A stretch of DNA of 64,000 nt from Fortiea contorta PCC 7126 (GTDB taxonomy: Bacteria; Cyanobacteriota; Cyanobacteriia; Cyanobacteriales; Nostocaceae). Below, one piece after another: positions 45,675 through 55,474 of this stretch. Every line of letters starts with the position of its first letter. Position 1 is the first letter of the stretch. A program made the position numbers and the translations under genes. Below the pieces are notes generated by a model. It was not told where the DNA came from and did not search any database. It saw nothing but the letters and a program-made list of their open reading frames with translations. The stretch is taken from the NCBI RefSeq assembly GCF_000332295.1, contig NZ_KB235930.1:2437395-2501394 (forward strand). Reading direction: 5' to 3'.

Positions 45675-47333
45675 ATGACCAAAAATCCCTCACCCCAACT
45701 TTGGCTGTATGACACCACGCTCCGGGATGGTACACAGCGAGAAGGGCTATCAGTATCTATAGAAGATAAGCTACGCATTGCTCACAGACTCGACCAGTTG
45801 GGGATTCCTTTTATTGAAGGCGGTTGGCCTGGTGCCAATCCCAAGGATGTACAATTTTTCTGGCAATTACAAGAAGATCCGCTCAAACAAGCAGAAATAG
45901 TTGCTTTTTGCTCAACTCGACGCCCTGACACTAAAGCCGCAGATGAACCGATGTTACAAGCGATTCTGGCTGCAGGCACGCGGTGGGTGACAGTTTTTGG
46001 TAAGTCTTGGGATTTACATGTCACGACGGGTTTGAAGACGAGTTTGGCTGAAAATTTGGCGATGATTGAGGATACAATCGCCTATTTGCGTGCTCAGGGG
46101 CGACGGATTATCTATGATGCAGAGCATTGGTTTGATGGTTATAAGCACAATCAAGATTATGCTTTGCTGACATTAACAACCGCGATCGCCGCTGGTGCTG
46201 AATGGCTGGTGCTGTGTGACACTAATGGTGGTACTTTACCCCATGAAATTACTCAAATTGTTCAATCTGTCAATAGCCATTTGTCATCGGTTATTTGTCA
46301 ACAATCGATGACTCAAGCATCAGCACAATTGACTCCCCAAATCGGCATTCACACCCATAATGACTCAGATATGGCGGTTGCTAACGCCTTAGCGGCGGTG
46401 ATGGCGGGGGCGACGATGGTACAAGGTACAATCAACGGTTATGGCGAGCGTTGTGGTAACGCTAACCTCTGTTCCTTAATTCCCAATTTACAACTGAAGC
46501 TTGGTCATAGCTGTATCGCCGAAGACCAGCTGACGCAGTTAGCTGAAGCTAGTCGCTTTGTCAGCGAAGTAGTCAATCTTGCTCCCGATGAACACGCACC
46601 TTTTGTTGGGCGCTCGGCTTTTGCTCACAAAGGAGGTATCCATGTATCGGCGGTGGAGCGCAACCCTTTAACTTATGAACACATTCAACCGGAACAAGTC
46701 GGGAACCGTCGCCGCATCGTCATTTCCGAACAGTCTGGACTCAGTAATGTGTTAGCAAAAGCGCGGACTTTTGGTATGGAATTAGAGCAGCAAAAATCAG
46801 CAGCCCGACAACTACTGCAAAGAATGAAAGACTTGGAAAGTCAAGGCTATCAATTCGAGGCAGCAGAGGCGAGTTTCGCTTTATTAATGTATGATGTTTT
46901 GGGCGATCGCCAACAGTTTTTTGAGGTCAAAGGTTTTCAAGTACATTGTGACTTGATTGAAGGCAAAGAAACTACCAGTGCTTTAGCTACAATTAAAGTG
47001 GCTGTCAGTGGTAAAAATATTCTAGAAGCCGCAGAAGGCAATGGCCCGGTAGCTGCTTTAGATGCCGCTTTACGCAAGGCTTTGGTAAATTTCTATCCCC
47101 ACATTGCGACCTTTGAATTGACAGATTACAAAGTGCGAATTCTCAACGGACATACAGGTACTGCAGCTAAAACCCGCGTGCTAGTAGAGTCAGGAAACGG
47201 TCAGCAACGCTGGACGACAATCGGCGTTTCTACTAATATTTTGGAGGCTTCTTATCAAGCGGTAGTTGAAGGTTTGGAATATGGTTTGTTGTTGCATTCA
47301 CAAACACAAGCTCAGCTAATTGGTAAAAAGTAA
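45675..47333 (+). CDS. cimA: Citramalate synthase (CimA)
   Basis: 552 residues from the ATG at 45675, with GAAGG about 12 bases upstream; the frame runs back to 45633 with a leader unlike the family. The N-terminal domain is a HMGL-like TIM barrel (LYDTTLRDGTQREGLS, GIHTHNDSDMAVANALAA) and the C-terminal part is the LeuA allosteric domain. CimA condenses pyruvate and acetyl-CoA to citramalate, the threonine-independent route to isoleucine. Family members are easily confused with 2-isopropylmalate synthase, but the DTTLRDGTQREG form and long insert fit CimA. Confidence 0.9.
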   Translation: MTKNPSPQLWLYDTTLRDGTQREGLSVSIEDKLRIAHRLDQLGIPFIEGGWPGANPKDVQFFWQLQEDPLKQAEIVAFCSTRRPDTKAADEPMLQAILAAGTRWVTVFGKSWDLHVTTGLKTSLAENLAMIEDTIAYLRAQGRRIIYDAEHWFDGYKHNQDYALLTLTTAIAAGAEWLVLCDTNGGTLPHEITQIVQSVNSHLSSVICQQSMTQASAQLTPQIGIHTHNDSDMAVANALAAVMAGATMVQGTINGYGERCGNANLCSLIPNLQLKLGHSCIAEDQLTQLAEASRFVSEVVNLAPDEHAPFVGRSAFAHKGGIHVSAVERNPLTYEHIQPEQVGNRRRIVISEQSGLSNVLAKARTFGMELEQQKSAARQLLQRMKDLESQGYQFEAAEASFALLMYDVLGDRQQFFEVKGFQVHCDLIEGKETTSALATIKVAVSGKNILEAAEGNGPVAALDAALRKALVNFYPHIATFELTDYKVRILNGHTGTAAKTRVLVESGNGQQRWTTIGVSTNILEASYQAVVEGLEYGLLLHSQTQAQLIGKK

Positions 47334-47635
47334 ATTCCCACCACTACCTTAATACTAGGGTGCTGTCTTTTCAACGCACTGGCTCAAGATTTTGCTTGAT
47401 GGATGAGATCATACCAATCCAAAATTCAAAAAACCCGATTTTACAAAGATTCGAGACTTTGGATCTGTTACTAAATTTTGGACAATTGGTACAATTTCAT
47501 CCTTCATTCCTCATACTTCACCCTTCATCCTAGGAAGAGCGGCAAGCCGCTCCGCGTCTACATACTTAAAAAGTCCAGAATCAATGGCGGTTAGCTTTAA
47601 CTCTGGACTTTTGATTATAAATTTAGCAGTGTGTA
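47334..47635. other. Intergenic region with palindromes
   Basis: About 300 bases between convergent genes. They hold the hairpin GAGCGGCAAGCCGCTC (47537-47552), CATACTTCA heptamers just before it, and the terminator at 47569-47612. Confidence 0.5.
47569..47612. terminator. Bidirectional terminator candidate
   Basis: AAAAGTCCAGA (47569-47579) pairs perfectly with TCTGGACTTTT (47602-47612), an 11-bp stem with A and T ends in both directions, between cimA and the convergent nitrogenase-associated gene. Confidence 0.65.
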
Positions 47636-48013
47636 TTAGCAGTACTGGGAAATGTCCTCTCCACACTCATCAGCTAGATAGCACATTGCTCGAAAACGTA
47701 AACTAATTAATTCTTCATACAAAGGGTTGAGTTTGCACATTGGCGGAATGTGAAACAAAAGTTTGCCGAATAACTTCAGATCGCGCTCGAAGGGGCACTG
47801 GGAAGGTATCATTTGGCACAGACGATGCGCTAGCTGGCGATCGCGCACTTGAATTTTGTCTATCTGTCGTCGCAGGGGTGAAAGAATGCTAAAGAAAACT
47901 TTGGCAGTTGGAGCTTGCAGCTGGGCTACATGGGTATGACTAGCTTCTGTCTGGCTGATTGTCACCCAGCTTGCAAGAAAAATTTTTTTTGTGGTATTAT
48001 GAAATACCTTCAT
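47636..48013 (-). CDS. Mo-dependent nitrogenase C-terminus family protein, copy 2
   Basis: Protein of 125 residues. The C-terminal 80 residues share CPFERD, HIPPMCKLNPLY, LRFRAMCYLADECGED and the final YC with the copy at 5555-6028; the N-terminal 40 residues differ. Function is unknown. It stands alone, with a 362-base gap upstream. Confidence 0.82.
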   Translation of the reverse strand: MKVFHNTTKKIFLASWVTISQTEASHTHVAQLQAPTAKVFFSILSPLRRQIDKIQVRDRQLAHRLCQMIPSQCPFERDLKLFGKLLFHIPPMCKLNPLYEELISLRFRAMCYLADECGEDISQYC

Positions 48014-48375
48014 GATTAATCCTCTATTTTATTGAGGGTATTCACCTTTCCGATGAACATATACAGAGTAGGAATTGTTCTCCCCGGAAAAATCTTGTCC
48101 TGACTGCGATGCGATCTGAATATTATCCGTAATCACTGAAGCCAGAACCCTTTGATTACTACGTCAAGTTAAACGCAATTTTCCCGGAAGCGGAAGTGTA
48201 GTAATCCGATCTTGTTTATAACTTGACACATATTAAATTTTAATGAAGGCATCTACCTTCTGGTAGGTTTGCGGATAACATTTACAAAAATTAATATAGA
48301 AGATAGCCGCAAGTAGTTTTCCTAAGTATAAATATCTATAATGGTAATGCCTTTACCAGCGGCTGAGTAAACAAA
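48014..48375. other. Intergenic region, no feature recognised
   Basis: AT-rich 360 bases upstream of two divergent genes. A TTAACTTGACG-like stretch near 48163 and AACTTGACAC near 48222 weakly resemble the ends of the 22736 element, but they do not form a clear element. Confidence 0.35.
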
Positions 48376-48810
48376 GTGATTGTTCGCCAATTTGCCATTT
48401 ATGGGGTGTTAGGGCTAACTTATCTGGGCTTGGCGTTGGGCTATGTTCCCGGTTTGAGGATGAACCGCGCCACTATAGCGTTAGTAGGGTCGGCTTTTTT
48501 AATTGCTTTGGGCGCTTTAAATTTACAAGTAGCTTGGCAAGCGATCAATGCCAATACCATCATATTTCTTTTGAGCATGATGGTAGTGAACGCCAACCTA
48601 ACTTATGCGGGTTTTTTTCGCCAAGCGTTATCGGTGCTGCTGAGTCTTACCCGCAGTCCATGGGGTTTATTGATTGTCTTAACCTTTGGTAGTGGTATTC
48701 TCTCGGCATTTTTTCTCAATGACACCTTGGCGTTGGTGTTTACACCGCTAACTTTGAGTTTGACTGCAGCTTTGGGTTTAAATCCCATACCTTATTTATT
48801 AGCGATCGCA
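48376..48810 (+). pseudogene. SLC13/ArsB-type anion transporter, N-terminal fragment
   Basis: About 145 residues match the start of an ArsB/NhaD/SLC13-type transporter: four to five membrane helices ending in LNDTLALVFTPLTLSLTAALGLNPIPYLLAIA. The full family has about 400-450 residues. At the HIP1 octamer GCGATCGC (48802-48809) the homology stops and the next bases belong to an antisense ABC transporter fragment, giving a chimeric eight-residue tail. The gene is therefore truncated. Confidence 0.8.
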
Positions 48811-49322
48811 TCTGGTTTTTCTTTAACTTCCGGTTGAGTATCTAAAATTTCAAAAATCCGTTCTCAGGCTGTTGCTCCTTTTTGGATGACATGCATCACC
48901 TTACTAAATCTTTTGGCTGGTTGATGAATATGGTTTAAATAAGCCAAAAAAGCCGTTAAATCGTCTACTGTTATTCGACTCTCCATCACTTCCCAGGAAC
49001 CATAAGCGAGAACAGTGATAAAACTGAGACGATTCATAAAATCAATCACTGGTGCAAAACCAGACGACAAGCGCACAGCATGAATATTCGCCTGCATATT
49101 TTGGTGGTTATGTTCAGAAAATCGATCTATTTTATAACCCTCATTAGCACAAGCTTTAATTAATTTAATATTAGTTAAAGTTTCTTGGAGATGATTATTA
49201 ATTTCCTCGCTTTGTTGTTGTACTTCTTTATAAGCTCCGCGCATTTTTGAACCAAAAAACTGCGTCAAAAAAATCATTAAAGGTAAAGTTAATAAAATCA
49301 ATCCTGTGAGACGCTAATCTGC
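48802..49322 (-). pseudogene. ABC exporter membrane-domain fragment with stop codons
   Basis: The frame encodes the later part of an ABC exporter TMD, with QQQSEEINNHLQETLTNIKLI in the usual coupling region. Towards the 3' end comes ERIFEILDTQPEVKEKPDAI, which normally leads into the ATPase domain, but that domain is missing. Two in-frame stops break it: TAG at 49314-49316 where the family has Trp (D-W-R-L), and TGA at 48864-48866 before ERIF. It ends at the HIP1 junction at 48802. Confidence 0.82.
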
Positions 49323-49660
49323 ATAAATTAGGTATTAGCTATTTGAAAAATTTGGTCTAGATTTAAGATTTGGCTATTAGTTGGTAAATGAAAAATTGGA
49401 TTGGTAATTTTTTCTTTTCCTGCGATCAAATACGCTAAATCTTTAATAGGTTTATCAAACACCATGAAACTACTACTAGTTGCAATCAATACTAAAAATA
49501 TGACGGATAGCATTCCACCGACTTTGTGTAAGTCATAGTGAAGAATTCGCCAAGGTGCTTTCCAACGAATTTTAAAACCGACTGACAATTTTTTCCAGCC
49601 ATTCCAGAGCATTAACCCAGTAATACTTAATACTAGTAGCAGCAAGCCACAAAACCAGAC
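49323..49660 (-). pseudogene. PepSY-domain membrane protein fragment
   Basis: The open part (49328-49645) encodes 105 residues. LSITGLMLWNGWKKL is a membrane helix, then WKAPWRILHYDLHKVGGMLSV gives the conserved His region of PepSY-associated TM proteins, then IFHLPTNSQ. Both ends are missing compared with the family's 350-400 residues. In cyanobacteria such genes accompany siderophore receptors and exporters. It abuts an ABC fragment on one side and a TonB-receptor fragment on the other. Confidence 0.78.
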
Positions 49661-49661
49661 T

Positions 49662-49862
49662 TAGCGCTGGTTTGAGGAAATTGGATTTCGCTGATTTGAG
49701 GAATCTGTGTCTGAATTTTGCTGGTTGTTGAATTGGTGTCTCTCAATTCATTCTTAGTTTCCGATGATTCTGGTTCAGCGGCTGATACAGGTACAGCGAT
49801 CGCTATCGACATAAAAAAATCATCAACAGTTTGCTGTTGAAAAAAATCAGATTTCTTTGCAT
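49662..49862 (-). pseudogene. TonB-dependent receptor N-terminal fragment, frameshifted
   Basis: Start MQRNLIFFNSKLLMIFL, then after a one-base shift in the T run near 49815 the reading resumes with MSIAIAVPVSAAEPESSETK and continues IPQISEIQFPQTSA. This looks like the signal peptide and first residues of a cyanobacterial ferric siderophore receptor. The rest is missing; at about 49661 it passes into the PepSY fragment. Confidence 0.6.
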
Positions 49863-49890
49863 ACTAGAAGGTGAGATTATATAAATGCCG

Positions 49891-49916
49891 GGCAAGTTAG
49901 CGCTTGCCTTTTTTTT
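49891..49916 (+). terminator. Orphan terminator
   Basis: GGCAAG (49891-49896), loop, CTTGCC (49903-49908), then eight T. It is a good intrinsic terminator on the plus strand with no intact plus-strand gene before it, and is perhaps left from a lost gene. Confidence 0.6.
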
Positions 49917-49980
49917 ATGGCTGAATCATGTCAGACAAATAATAAGTTTTCTGAATTAATCAAGATGACTATGCCCTAAT

Positions 49981-50687
49981 TTAATTGAATTTATTCGCGG
50001 GCTTTAATTGTGTAGATTGACTAAGACTGCGGAAGTAAAGACTACCAACTATTGTCCAAAAGAGCAGATATCCTACAGCCTGAATTAGATAAAGCTTTTG
50101 GGTATAGCCAAAGATAGTTTTCAACAAAATTCCCAGAAACTGTCGGTCAGCTAAACTAGCTGAAAAATCCCAAATTTGCGGTCTTAAAATACAAGAATTT
50201 TTGCCTATTCCGCAAAGATCAGTAGATGATGATATGTGACTAAAAGCGATCGCCGCAGCGTCAAGATGTCGCAAAACCGAAATTACCAATCCAGAAACAA
50301 TCAGCAGCAAAAACACACCCATCACTTGAAAAAATTGATTCAAATTGATGCGGATGCTCCATTTAAATAGCAGCATTCCTATGATAACCGCTACGCCTAA
50401 TCCTGCTATTGCTCCTAATACTGGTGTCCAACCTTCTTGAAATTTAGCGACAATAAATAAAGCTGTTTCCAAGCCTTCCCAAAATACAGCAATAAAAATT
50501 AAGCTAAAAATCCCCCAATCTGCGCGATTATCTTCACCCAAAGCGTTTTTAATCGAGTCGGTGATTTCCGCTTTCAGAAATCTTGCTTGTCGTGTCATCC
50601 AAATCAGGATCCAACTGAGCATAGCGATCGCAATTACGCCTATTCCTGTCTCAAACAATTGCTTAAACACAGGCGCATACCATTACC
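49981..50687 (-). pseudogene. FTR1-type iron permease lacking its N terminus
   Basis: The frame (GTG at 50670, open to a TAA just before) encodes about 229 residues: the C-terminal two thirds of an FTR1/EfeU-type iron permease. The second REGLE-like motif is present as FWEGLETALF, followed by FKWSIRINLNQFFQVMGV. The first REGLE-like segment and about 90 N-terminal residues are missing and are replaced upstream by the gene at 50698. Probably non-functional for iron transport, although a product could still be made. Confidence 0.78.
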
Positions 50688-50697
50688 CCTAATCGGG

Positions 50698-51012
50698 ATG
50701 AGTATTTGGTTTGGCGGTAAGGGTATTGCTAATCAGATGTTGAGCTATAAATCTGATACTCAATCTTATTTAGAAGCAAATAACCAAGTGAGAGTTCAGT
50801 TATCCGCGTCCATCTTAGCCATCAAAGCCGACATTAAACAACAAGCAGGATTTACCAAAGTTAGTATTAAAACAGCAGACTCAGCCATTAAAAAATTGGA
50901 ACTCGAACTACGCACCACAGATATTGCTGCTATCGAAACAGAAATCACTCAGGAATTGAGACTGGATTTACCAACAGTGAAGCGCATTACCAGATATCAT
51001 TTTTCTGATTAA
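50698..51012 (+). CDS. Conserved-looking hypothetical protein
   Basis: About 104 residues from the ATG at 50698; the longer frame into the FTR1 fragment is an artefact. The sequence has two parallel beta-alpha units (LSASILAIKADIKQQAGFTK, SIKTADSAIKKLELELRTTD) and ends TRYHFSD. I do not recognise a family. It begins right at the edge of the broken iron-permease gene, so its own 5' end may also have been altered. Confidence 0.5.
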   Translation: MSIWFGGKGIANQMLSYKSDTQSYLEANNQVRVQLSASILAIKADIKQQAGFTKVSIKTADSAIKKLELELRTTDIAAIETEITQELRLDLPTVKRITRYHFSD

Positions 51013-51063
51013 TTTTTTTGTTAATTTTCTGATTACAGTTCCTAATTACTGATGATATACCTC

Positions 51064-51113
51064 AGCTAGCCTCTAACCTCAACGAAACGTACCATCATAA
51101 AACGACAAACGCT
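51064..51113. repeat. Dispersed repeat, copy 2
   Basis: AGCTAGCCT then TAACCTCAACGAAACGTACC(ATCAT) at 51074-51098 and AAACGCT. Related to 13332-13392. Confidence 0.75.
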
Positions 51114-51234
51114 ATAATTCTTTTCGAGAAGAACTTTGCCAAAGCAAACTAACAGGCTTACCCAATTTTCTGGAGTCGGTAAAGAGATGTTGATGGAAAT
51201 TATGCTGTGAGACATATCTTAAACAGAATCCTAT

Positions 51235-51329
51235 GCCAAAACGCAAAGACACAAAACTCTTGTTTGTGACGCCAGTTGCTTCAAGTCGGCGGAGCCGTCC
51301 AACGCACTGGCTCATCTTTGCGTTTTGGC
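51235..51329. mobile_element. 95-bp foldback element after rnj
   Basis: GCCAAAACGCAAAGA (51235-51249) and TCTTTGCGTTTTGGC (51315-51329) are a perfect 15-bp inverted repeat. An inner pair GCCAGT (51271-51276) / ACTGGC (51306-51311) is also perfect. It lies 12 bases beyond the rnj stop and may end its transcript as well as being a mobile repeat. Confidence 0.7.
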
Positions 51330-51341
51330 GCGAGCTAATTC

Positions 51342-53114
51342 TTAAGATGCGACCTGCGCTGCTGTCCGAGTCCTGCGTCTTCTCCCATCAGCCACTTTCA
51401 TCGGCGGTTCATCAGGAATTTGCATTAATAATGTCACCGTTGGTTGACATTGTAATTCTCGACGAATAGAGCGCTGTAATTCTCGTTCTAAAGTCCCTTG
51501 CAATCCACCCCAGTCTATCTCTAAGTGCTCACCTTCGCTGGGCTGGGTGAATTCTGACCACCTAACGCCGAGGATTTCTTCAATACGTTGTTGTACCCAT
51601 TTTTGTAACAGCGATCGCTCTATACTTGTTACTACACCACGCAGGTGAATTTCGGGTTTAGCCAATAGTTTGCCATGCCAATCAATAGCGGCGGCGATGG
51701 TCACAATTCCTTCTGATGCCATCCGCTGCCGTTCTTGCAAAACTTTAGCACTAACCATTCCCGAACTAGTAGTGTCCACAAGTTCAATACCAGATGGGAC
51801 TTTGCCAGCAACTCGGATAGATTCTTCTGTTAATTCTATGACATCACCATTCTGAAGAATTACCATGTTTTCTGCTGGAATGCCTGTACTTTGAGCTGTT
51901 TGTGCGTGCTTCACCAGCATCCGATGTTCACCGTGGAATGGCACAAAGAACTTTGGTTTAGTTAAAGCTAACATCAGCTTTTGGTCTTCTTGACAGCCAT
52001 GACCAGAAACGTGGATACCTTTCTCCCTACCGTAGACTACATTCGCACCCTGAATCATCAATTTATCGATGATGTTGACGACGGCGATGGTATTTCCCGG
52101 AATTGGGTTAGCGGAGAAGACTACCGTATCTCCTGTGCGAATTCTAATGTGGGGATGCTCTTTGTTGGCAATGCGGGTCATGGCTGACATTGATTCACCT
52201 TGAGAACCAGTGGTGAGAATCAATACTTTTTCATCAGCCATATTGCGAATTGTATGCAACGGCTGCAGTAGATTATCTTCACATTTGATATATCCTAGAT
52301 TCCGCGCATGAGCGATTAAATTGAGCATGGAACGCCCGACAACCGTGACTACGCGGTTATGTTTCTTCGCCAAATCCAAAATCATATTGATGCGATGCAC
52401 GCTGGAGGCGAAGGTGGTGACAAATAGTCTTCCTGTAGCTTGAGAAAATACTCGGTCAAGATTAGGATACACAGAGCGTTCTGAAGGTGTAAATCCTGGC
52501 ACTTCAGAGTTAGTAGAATCACTTAGCAAACAAAGTACGCCTTTCTCACCATGTTCTGCTAGGCGTTGCAGGTCGAATTTTTCGCCATCTACTGGCGTAT
52601 GGTCGATTTTAAAGTCTCCGGTGTGGATTACTACACCTAAAGGTGTGTGGATAGCAACGGTGAAGCTATCAGCAATTGAATGAGTGTTGCGAATATATTC
52701 TACTAAGAAGTTTTTCCCAATTCTCACCATATCCCGTGGTAAGACTGATTTTAACTCTGTGCGATCGCGTACTCCTGCTTCTTCCAATTTCCCTTCTAGC
52801 ATGGCCATTGCTAGCCTTGGCCCATAAATTACGGGGATTTCAAATTGTTTGAGATGAAAAGCAATCCCGCCAATATGATCTTCATGACCGTGGGTAACAA
52901 TCATGCCTTTAATTTTATGGCGATTTTCCCGTAGATATGTAGTATCTGGTAGGACAATATTTACACCATGCATTGCCTCTGTAGGAAAGGCCAGTCCTGC
53001 GTCTAATAAAACAATTTCGTCTTCATACTCGAAAACACAGGTATTTTTACCAATTTCATGTAGGCCGCCCAAAGGAATAATTTTTAGGGCGGAGTTAGCT
53101 TCGTTTTTAGCCAT
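51342..53114 (-). CDS. rnj: Ribonuclease J
   Basis: Protein of 590 residues. The metallo-beta-lactamase core has THGHEDHIGG with the metal ligands, LLDAGLAFP and GDFKIDHTP. The beta-CASP domain has SDSTNSEVPGFTPSE and SGHGCQEDQKL, and a C-terminal RNase J-specific domain follows. It is a 5'-3' exo- and endonuclease for RNA turnover. It follows asd and dapA on the same strand (257-base gap from dapA), so it may be an operon or a separate unit. Confidence 0.95.
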   Translation of the reverse strand: MAKNEANSALKIIPLGGLHEIGKNTCVFEYEDEIVLLDAGLAFPTEAMHGVNIVLPDTTYLRENRHKIKGMIVTHGHEDHIGGIAFHLKQFEIPVIYGPRLAMAMLEGKLEEAGVRDRTELKSVLPRDMVRIGKNFLVEYIRNTHSIADSFTVAIHTPLGVVIHTGDFKIDHTPVDGEKFDLQRLAEHGEKGVLCLLSDSTNSEVPGFTPSERSVYPNLDRVFSQATGRLFVTTFASSVHRINMILDLAKKHNRVVTVVGRSMLNLIAHARNLGYIKCEDNLLQPLHTIRNMADEKVLILTTGSQGESMSAMTRIANKEHPHIRIRTGDTVVFSANPIPGNTIAVVNIIDKLMIQGANVVYGREKGIHVSGHGCQEDQKLMLALTKPKFFVPFHGEHRMLVKHAQTAQSTGIPAENMVILQNGDVIELTEESIRVAGKVPSGIELVDTTSSGMVSAKVLQERQRMASEGIVTIAAAIDWHGKLLAKPEIHLRGVVTSIERSLLQKWVQQRIEEILGVRWSEFTQPSEGEHLEIDWGGLQGTLERELQRSIRRELQCQPTVTLLMQIPDEPPMKVADGRRRRTRTAAQVAS

Positions 53115-53371
53115 TTTCTCCTGAGATTGTTGTTTGTGGTTAATTTAAGTTAGAGGTTGGAGTTTTTGTATTGAAGTCAATCTGAAAGTTGCCAAATTTT
53201 AATAAGTCGAGCAATTTTTTGTTTAATAAAATGGTTTTTTTGCTGAATACTTTTCTATTATTTTTTTCAGTCGTAACACAAAAATTTAAAATGCAACTTG
53301 GCAACAATTATGCTCATTGTTTATATGTATTTTTAGCAACTATTGACTTAAAAGGCTCAACAAGTTGGTAT

Positions 53372-54256
53372 CTAAACTATACTCAGTTCTTGCATAACTA
53401 TCTGTAATTTGCGACTAAGTTCTGAGTCAGCTTCGCATAGTGGCGCACGAGTTGAACCAACTTCCCAACCTTGAAGTTTTAGTGCTTTTTTAACTGGAAT
53501 GGGATTCGTAGTTATAAATAAAGCTTTAAACAAAGGAAAAAGTTGGAGATGAATTTCACTGGCCACTTGAACGTTACCGGTACTAAAAGCTTGGATCATC
53601 TGCTGTAGTTGGTTTCCTACCAGATGTGAAGCTACGCTGATCACGCCTTTCGCCCCGATTGCTAACAAGGGTAAAGTCAAAGAATCGTCCCCAGAATAAA
53701 TCTGAAATTCTTTGGGTGTCAAGCGCCGGATTTCACTTGCTTGGTCTAAATTACCGCTGGCTTCCTTTATCCCCACAATATTGTCAATTTCCGCTAATCG
53801 GGCTACTGTTTCCGAGTTAAGATTTTGACCGGTACGACCAGGGACGTTATATAACAATAACGGTAGATCGGGACAGGATTGTGCTATTGCCTGAAAGTGG
53901 GCTTGTAGTCCTGCTTGTGGTGGTTTGTTGTAATAAGGGACAACTTGTAAAGAACCATGTATTCCTATTTTAGCTGCCTTTTGGGTGGCGGCGATCGCTT
54001 CTTTTGTGGAATTGGAACCGCATCCCGCTATCACTTTGGCTTTACCCGCGACAGATTGCAACACTTCTACAAACAACTGGTATTCCTCTTCCCAGTTCAA
54101 GGTAGGGGATTCTCCTGTTGTACCACATACCACCAATGTATCTGTGCCGTTGTTAGCTAGATGTGCTGCTAGTTTTGCGGCTACATCATAGTTAACGCTG
54201 CCGTCTTGTTTAAACGGCGTGATCATAGCGGTTAAAACTCTGCCAAAATCTGCCAC
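53372..54256 (-). CDS. dapA: 4-hydroxy-tetrahydrodipicolinate synthase
   Basis: Protein of 294 residues. TIM barrel with [16 protein letters not shown] (active-site Tyr) and [13 protein letters not shown] (Schiff-base Lys). It condenses pyruvate with aspartate semialdehyde, the first committed step to diaminopimelate and lysine. It follows asd by 165 bases, matching the pathway order. Confidence 0.96.
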   Translation of the reverse strand: MADFGRVLTAMITPFKQDGSVNYDVAAKLAAHLANNGTDTLVVCGTTGESPTLNWEEEYQLFVEVLQSVAGKAKVIAGCGSNSTKEAIAATQKAAKIGIHGSLQVVPYYNKPPQAGLQAHFQAIAQSCPDLPLLLYNVPGRTGQNLNSETVARLAEIDNIVGIKEASGNLDQASEIRRLTPKEFQIYSGDDSLTLPLLAIGAKGVISVASHLVGNQLQQMIQAFSTGNVQVASEIHLQLFPLFKALFITTNPIPVKKALKLQGWEVGSTRAPLCEADSELSRKLQIVMQELSIV

Positions 54257-54421
54257 CCTTGTTTCACTCCTAAAATTACTCCTAAAATTACCCTTTTTGT
54301 TTTTTGTCTTGGTGGTTTTCTATTTTAATAACCTATTTATCGCTTGCTTGCAAGCATGTTTTGCACATTTGCATTCAAATTTCTGTACTTTTGGATTTTT
54401 AAATTCTCGAAATCCAATTTT

Positions 54422-55474
54422 CTAATTTTTCTCCCTGGAAACATATGTATCTATAGGCTTGAGGAGCTTTTTTTCTACTAATAATTCGGCAATTTGTACT
54501 GCATTTAGTGCGGCACCCTTGCGAATTTGATCACCACATAGCCACAGTTCTAAGCCGCACGGATGAGAGATATCCTGGCGAATTCTTCCCACTAAAACTT
54601 CATCCCTACCCGTGGCTTCAATTGGCATCGGAAAATAATTTGCTTTCCAATCTTCTACCAATTTGACTCCAGGAGAGGAACTCAAAATTTCTCTAGCTGC
54701 GTCTGGGCTAAAAGGAGTCTGGAATTCTATATTAATAGCTTCTGAGTGGGCACGGAGTACGGGAACCCGCACACAAGTGGCAGTAATTCGCATGTGTTGC
54801 GTGCCAAATATTTTCCGAGTTTCATTAACCATTTTCATTTCTTCCTCACAGTACCCTAGATCATTTAATGGGGAATTGTGCGGAAATAAATTAAAAGCCA
54901 GTGGATAAGGTAATACTTGGGCTACTGGTGATTGTCCTTGTAGAATAGCAGTGGTTTGAGTTTTTACCTCTGCCATTGCTTTTGCTCCAGCACCACTAGC
55001 AGATTGGTAAGTTGCAGCGACAATTCTTTGCACTGGACTGATTTGATGCAATGGCCATACAGCCACTGCCATCAAAATGGTTGTGCAATTGGGATTAGCA
55101 ATAATACCTTTATGAGTAGCTGCAGCTTGGGGATTTACTTCTGGTACTACTAAGGGTACTTCTGGGTGCATCCGGAAGGCACTGGAGTTATCGATGACTA
55201 CTGCACCTTTTTCTACGGCTTTTGTTGCCCAAGCTTTAGATGTAGAGCCTCCAGCGCTGGCTAGTACCAAATCCACGTTTGCCAAGGCGCGATCGCTCAC
55301 TGATTCTATCGCTAAAGTTTCCCCTTTAAACTGTACCGTCCGTCCTACACTTTTCTCTGATGCCCATAACTTCAGACTAGAAACCGGAAAATTTCTACTA
55401 GCCAATAAATCCAGCAACTCGACACCAACAGCACCAGTTGCTCCCAAAATACCTACACTATAGGACTTAGACAA
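54422..55474 (-). CDS. asd: Aspartate-semialdehyde dehydrogenase
   Basis: Protein of 350 residues. It has an N-terminal GATGAVGVELL NADP fold, the catalytic Cys in IANPNCTTI, and a His-containing RAHSEAINIEF block. It makes aspartate semialdehyde, which DapA uses next; the neighbouring order asd-dapA-rnj is known from other cyanobacteria as far as I recall. Confidence 0.95.
   Translation of the reverse strand: MSKSYSVGILGATGAVGVELLDLLASRNFPVSSLKLWASEKSVGRTVQFKGETLAIESVSDRALANVDLVLASAGGSTSKAWATKAVEKGAVVIDNSSAFRMHPEVPLVVPEVNPQAAATHKGIIANPNCTTILMAVAVWPLHQISPVQRIVAATYQSASGAGAKAMAEVKTQTTAILQGQSPVAQVLPYPLAFNLFPHNSPLNDLGYCEEEMKMVNETRKIFGTQHMRITATCVRVPVLRAHSEAINIEFQTPFSPDAAREILSSSPGVKLVEDWKANYFPMPIEATGRDEVLVGRIRQDISHPCGLELWLCGDQIRKGAALNAVQIAELLVEKKLLKPIDTYVSREKN

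Larger units (their letters stand above)
51013..51341. other. Intergenic region with two repeats
   Basis: It contains the second copy of the dispersed repeat (51064-51113) and the foldback at 51235-51329 directly after rnj. No gene is seen. Confidence 0.55.

Noticed and set aside
50587-50697. Long form of the hypothetical gene at 50698
   Set aside because: The extra 37 codons are antisense to the FTR1 homology; the ATG at 50698 is the more sensible start.
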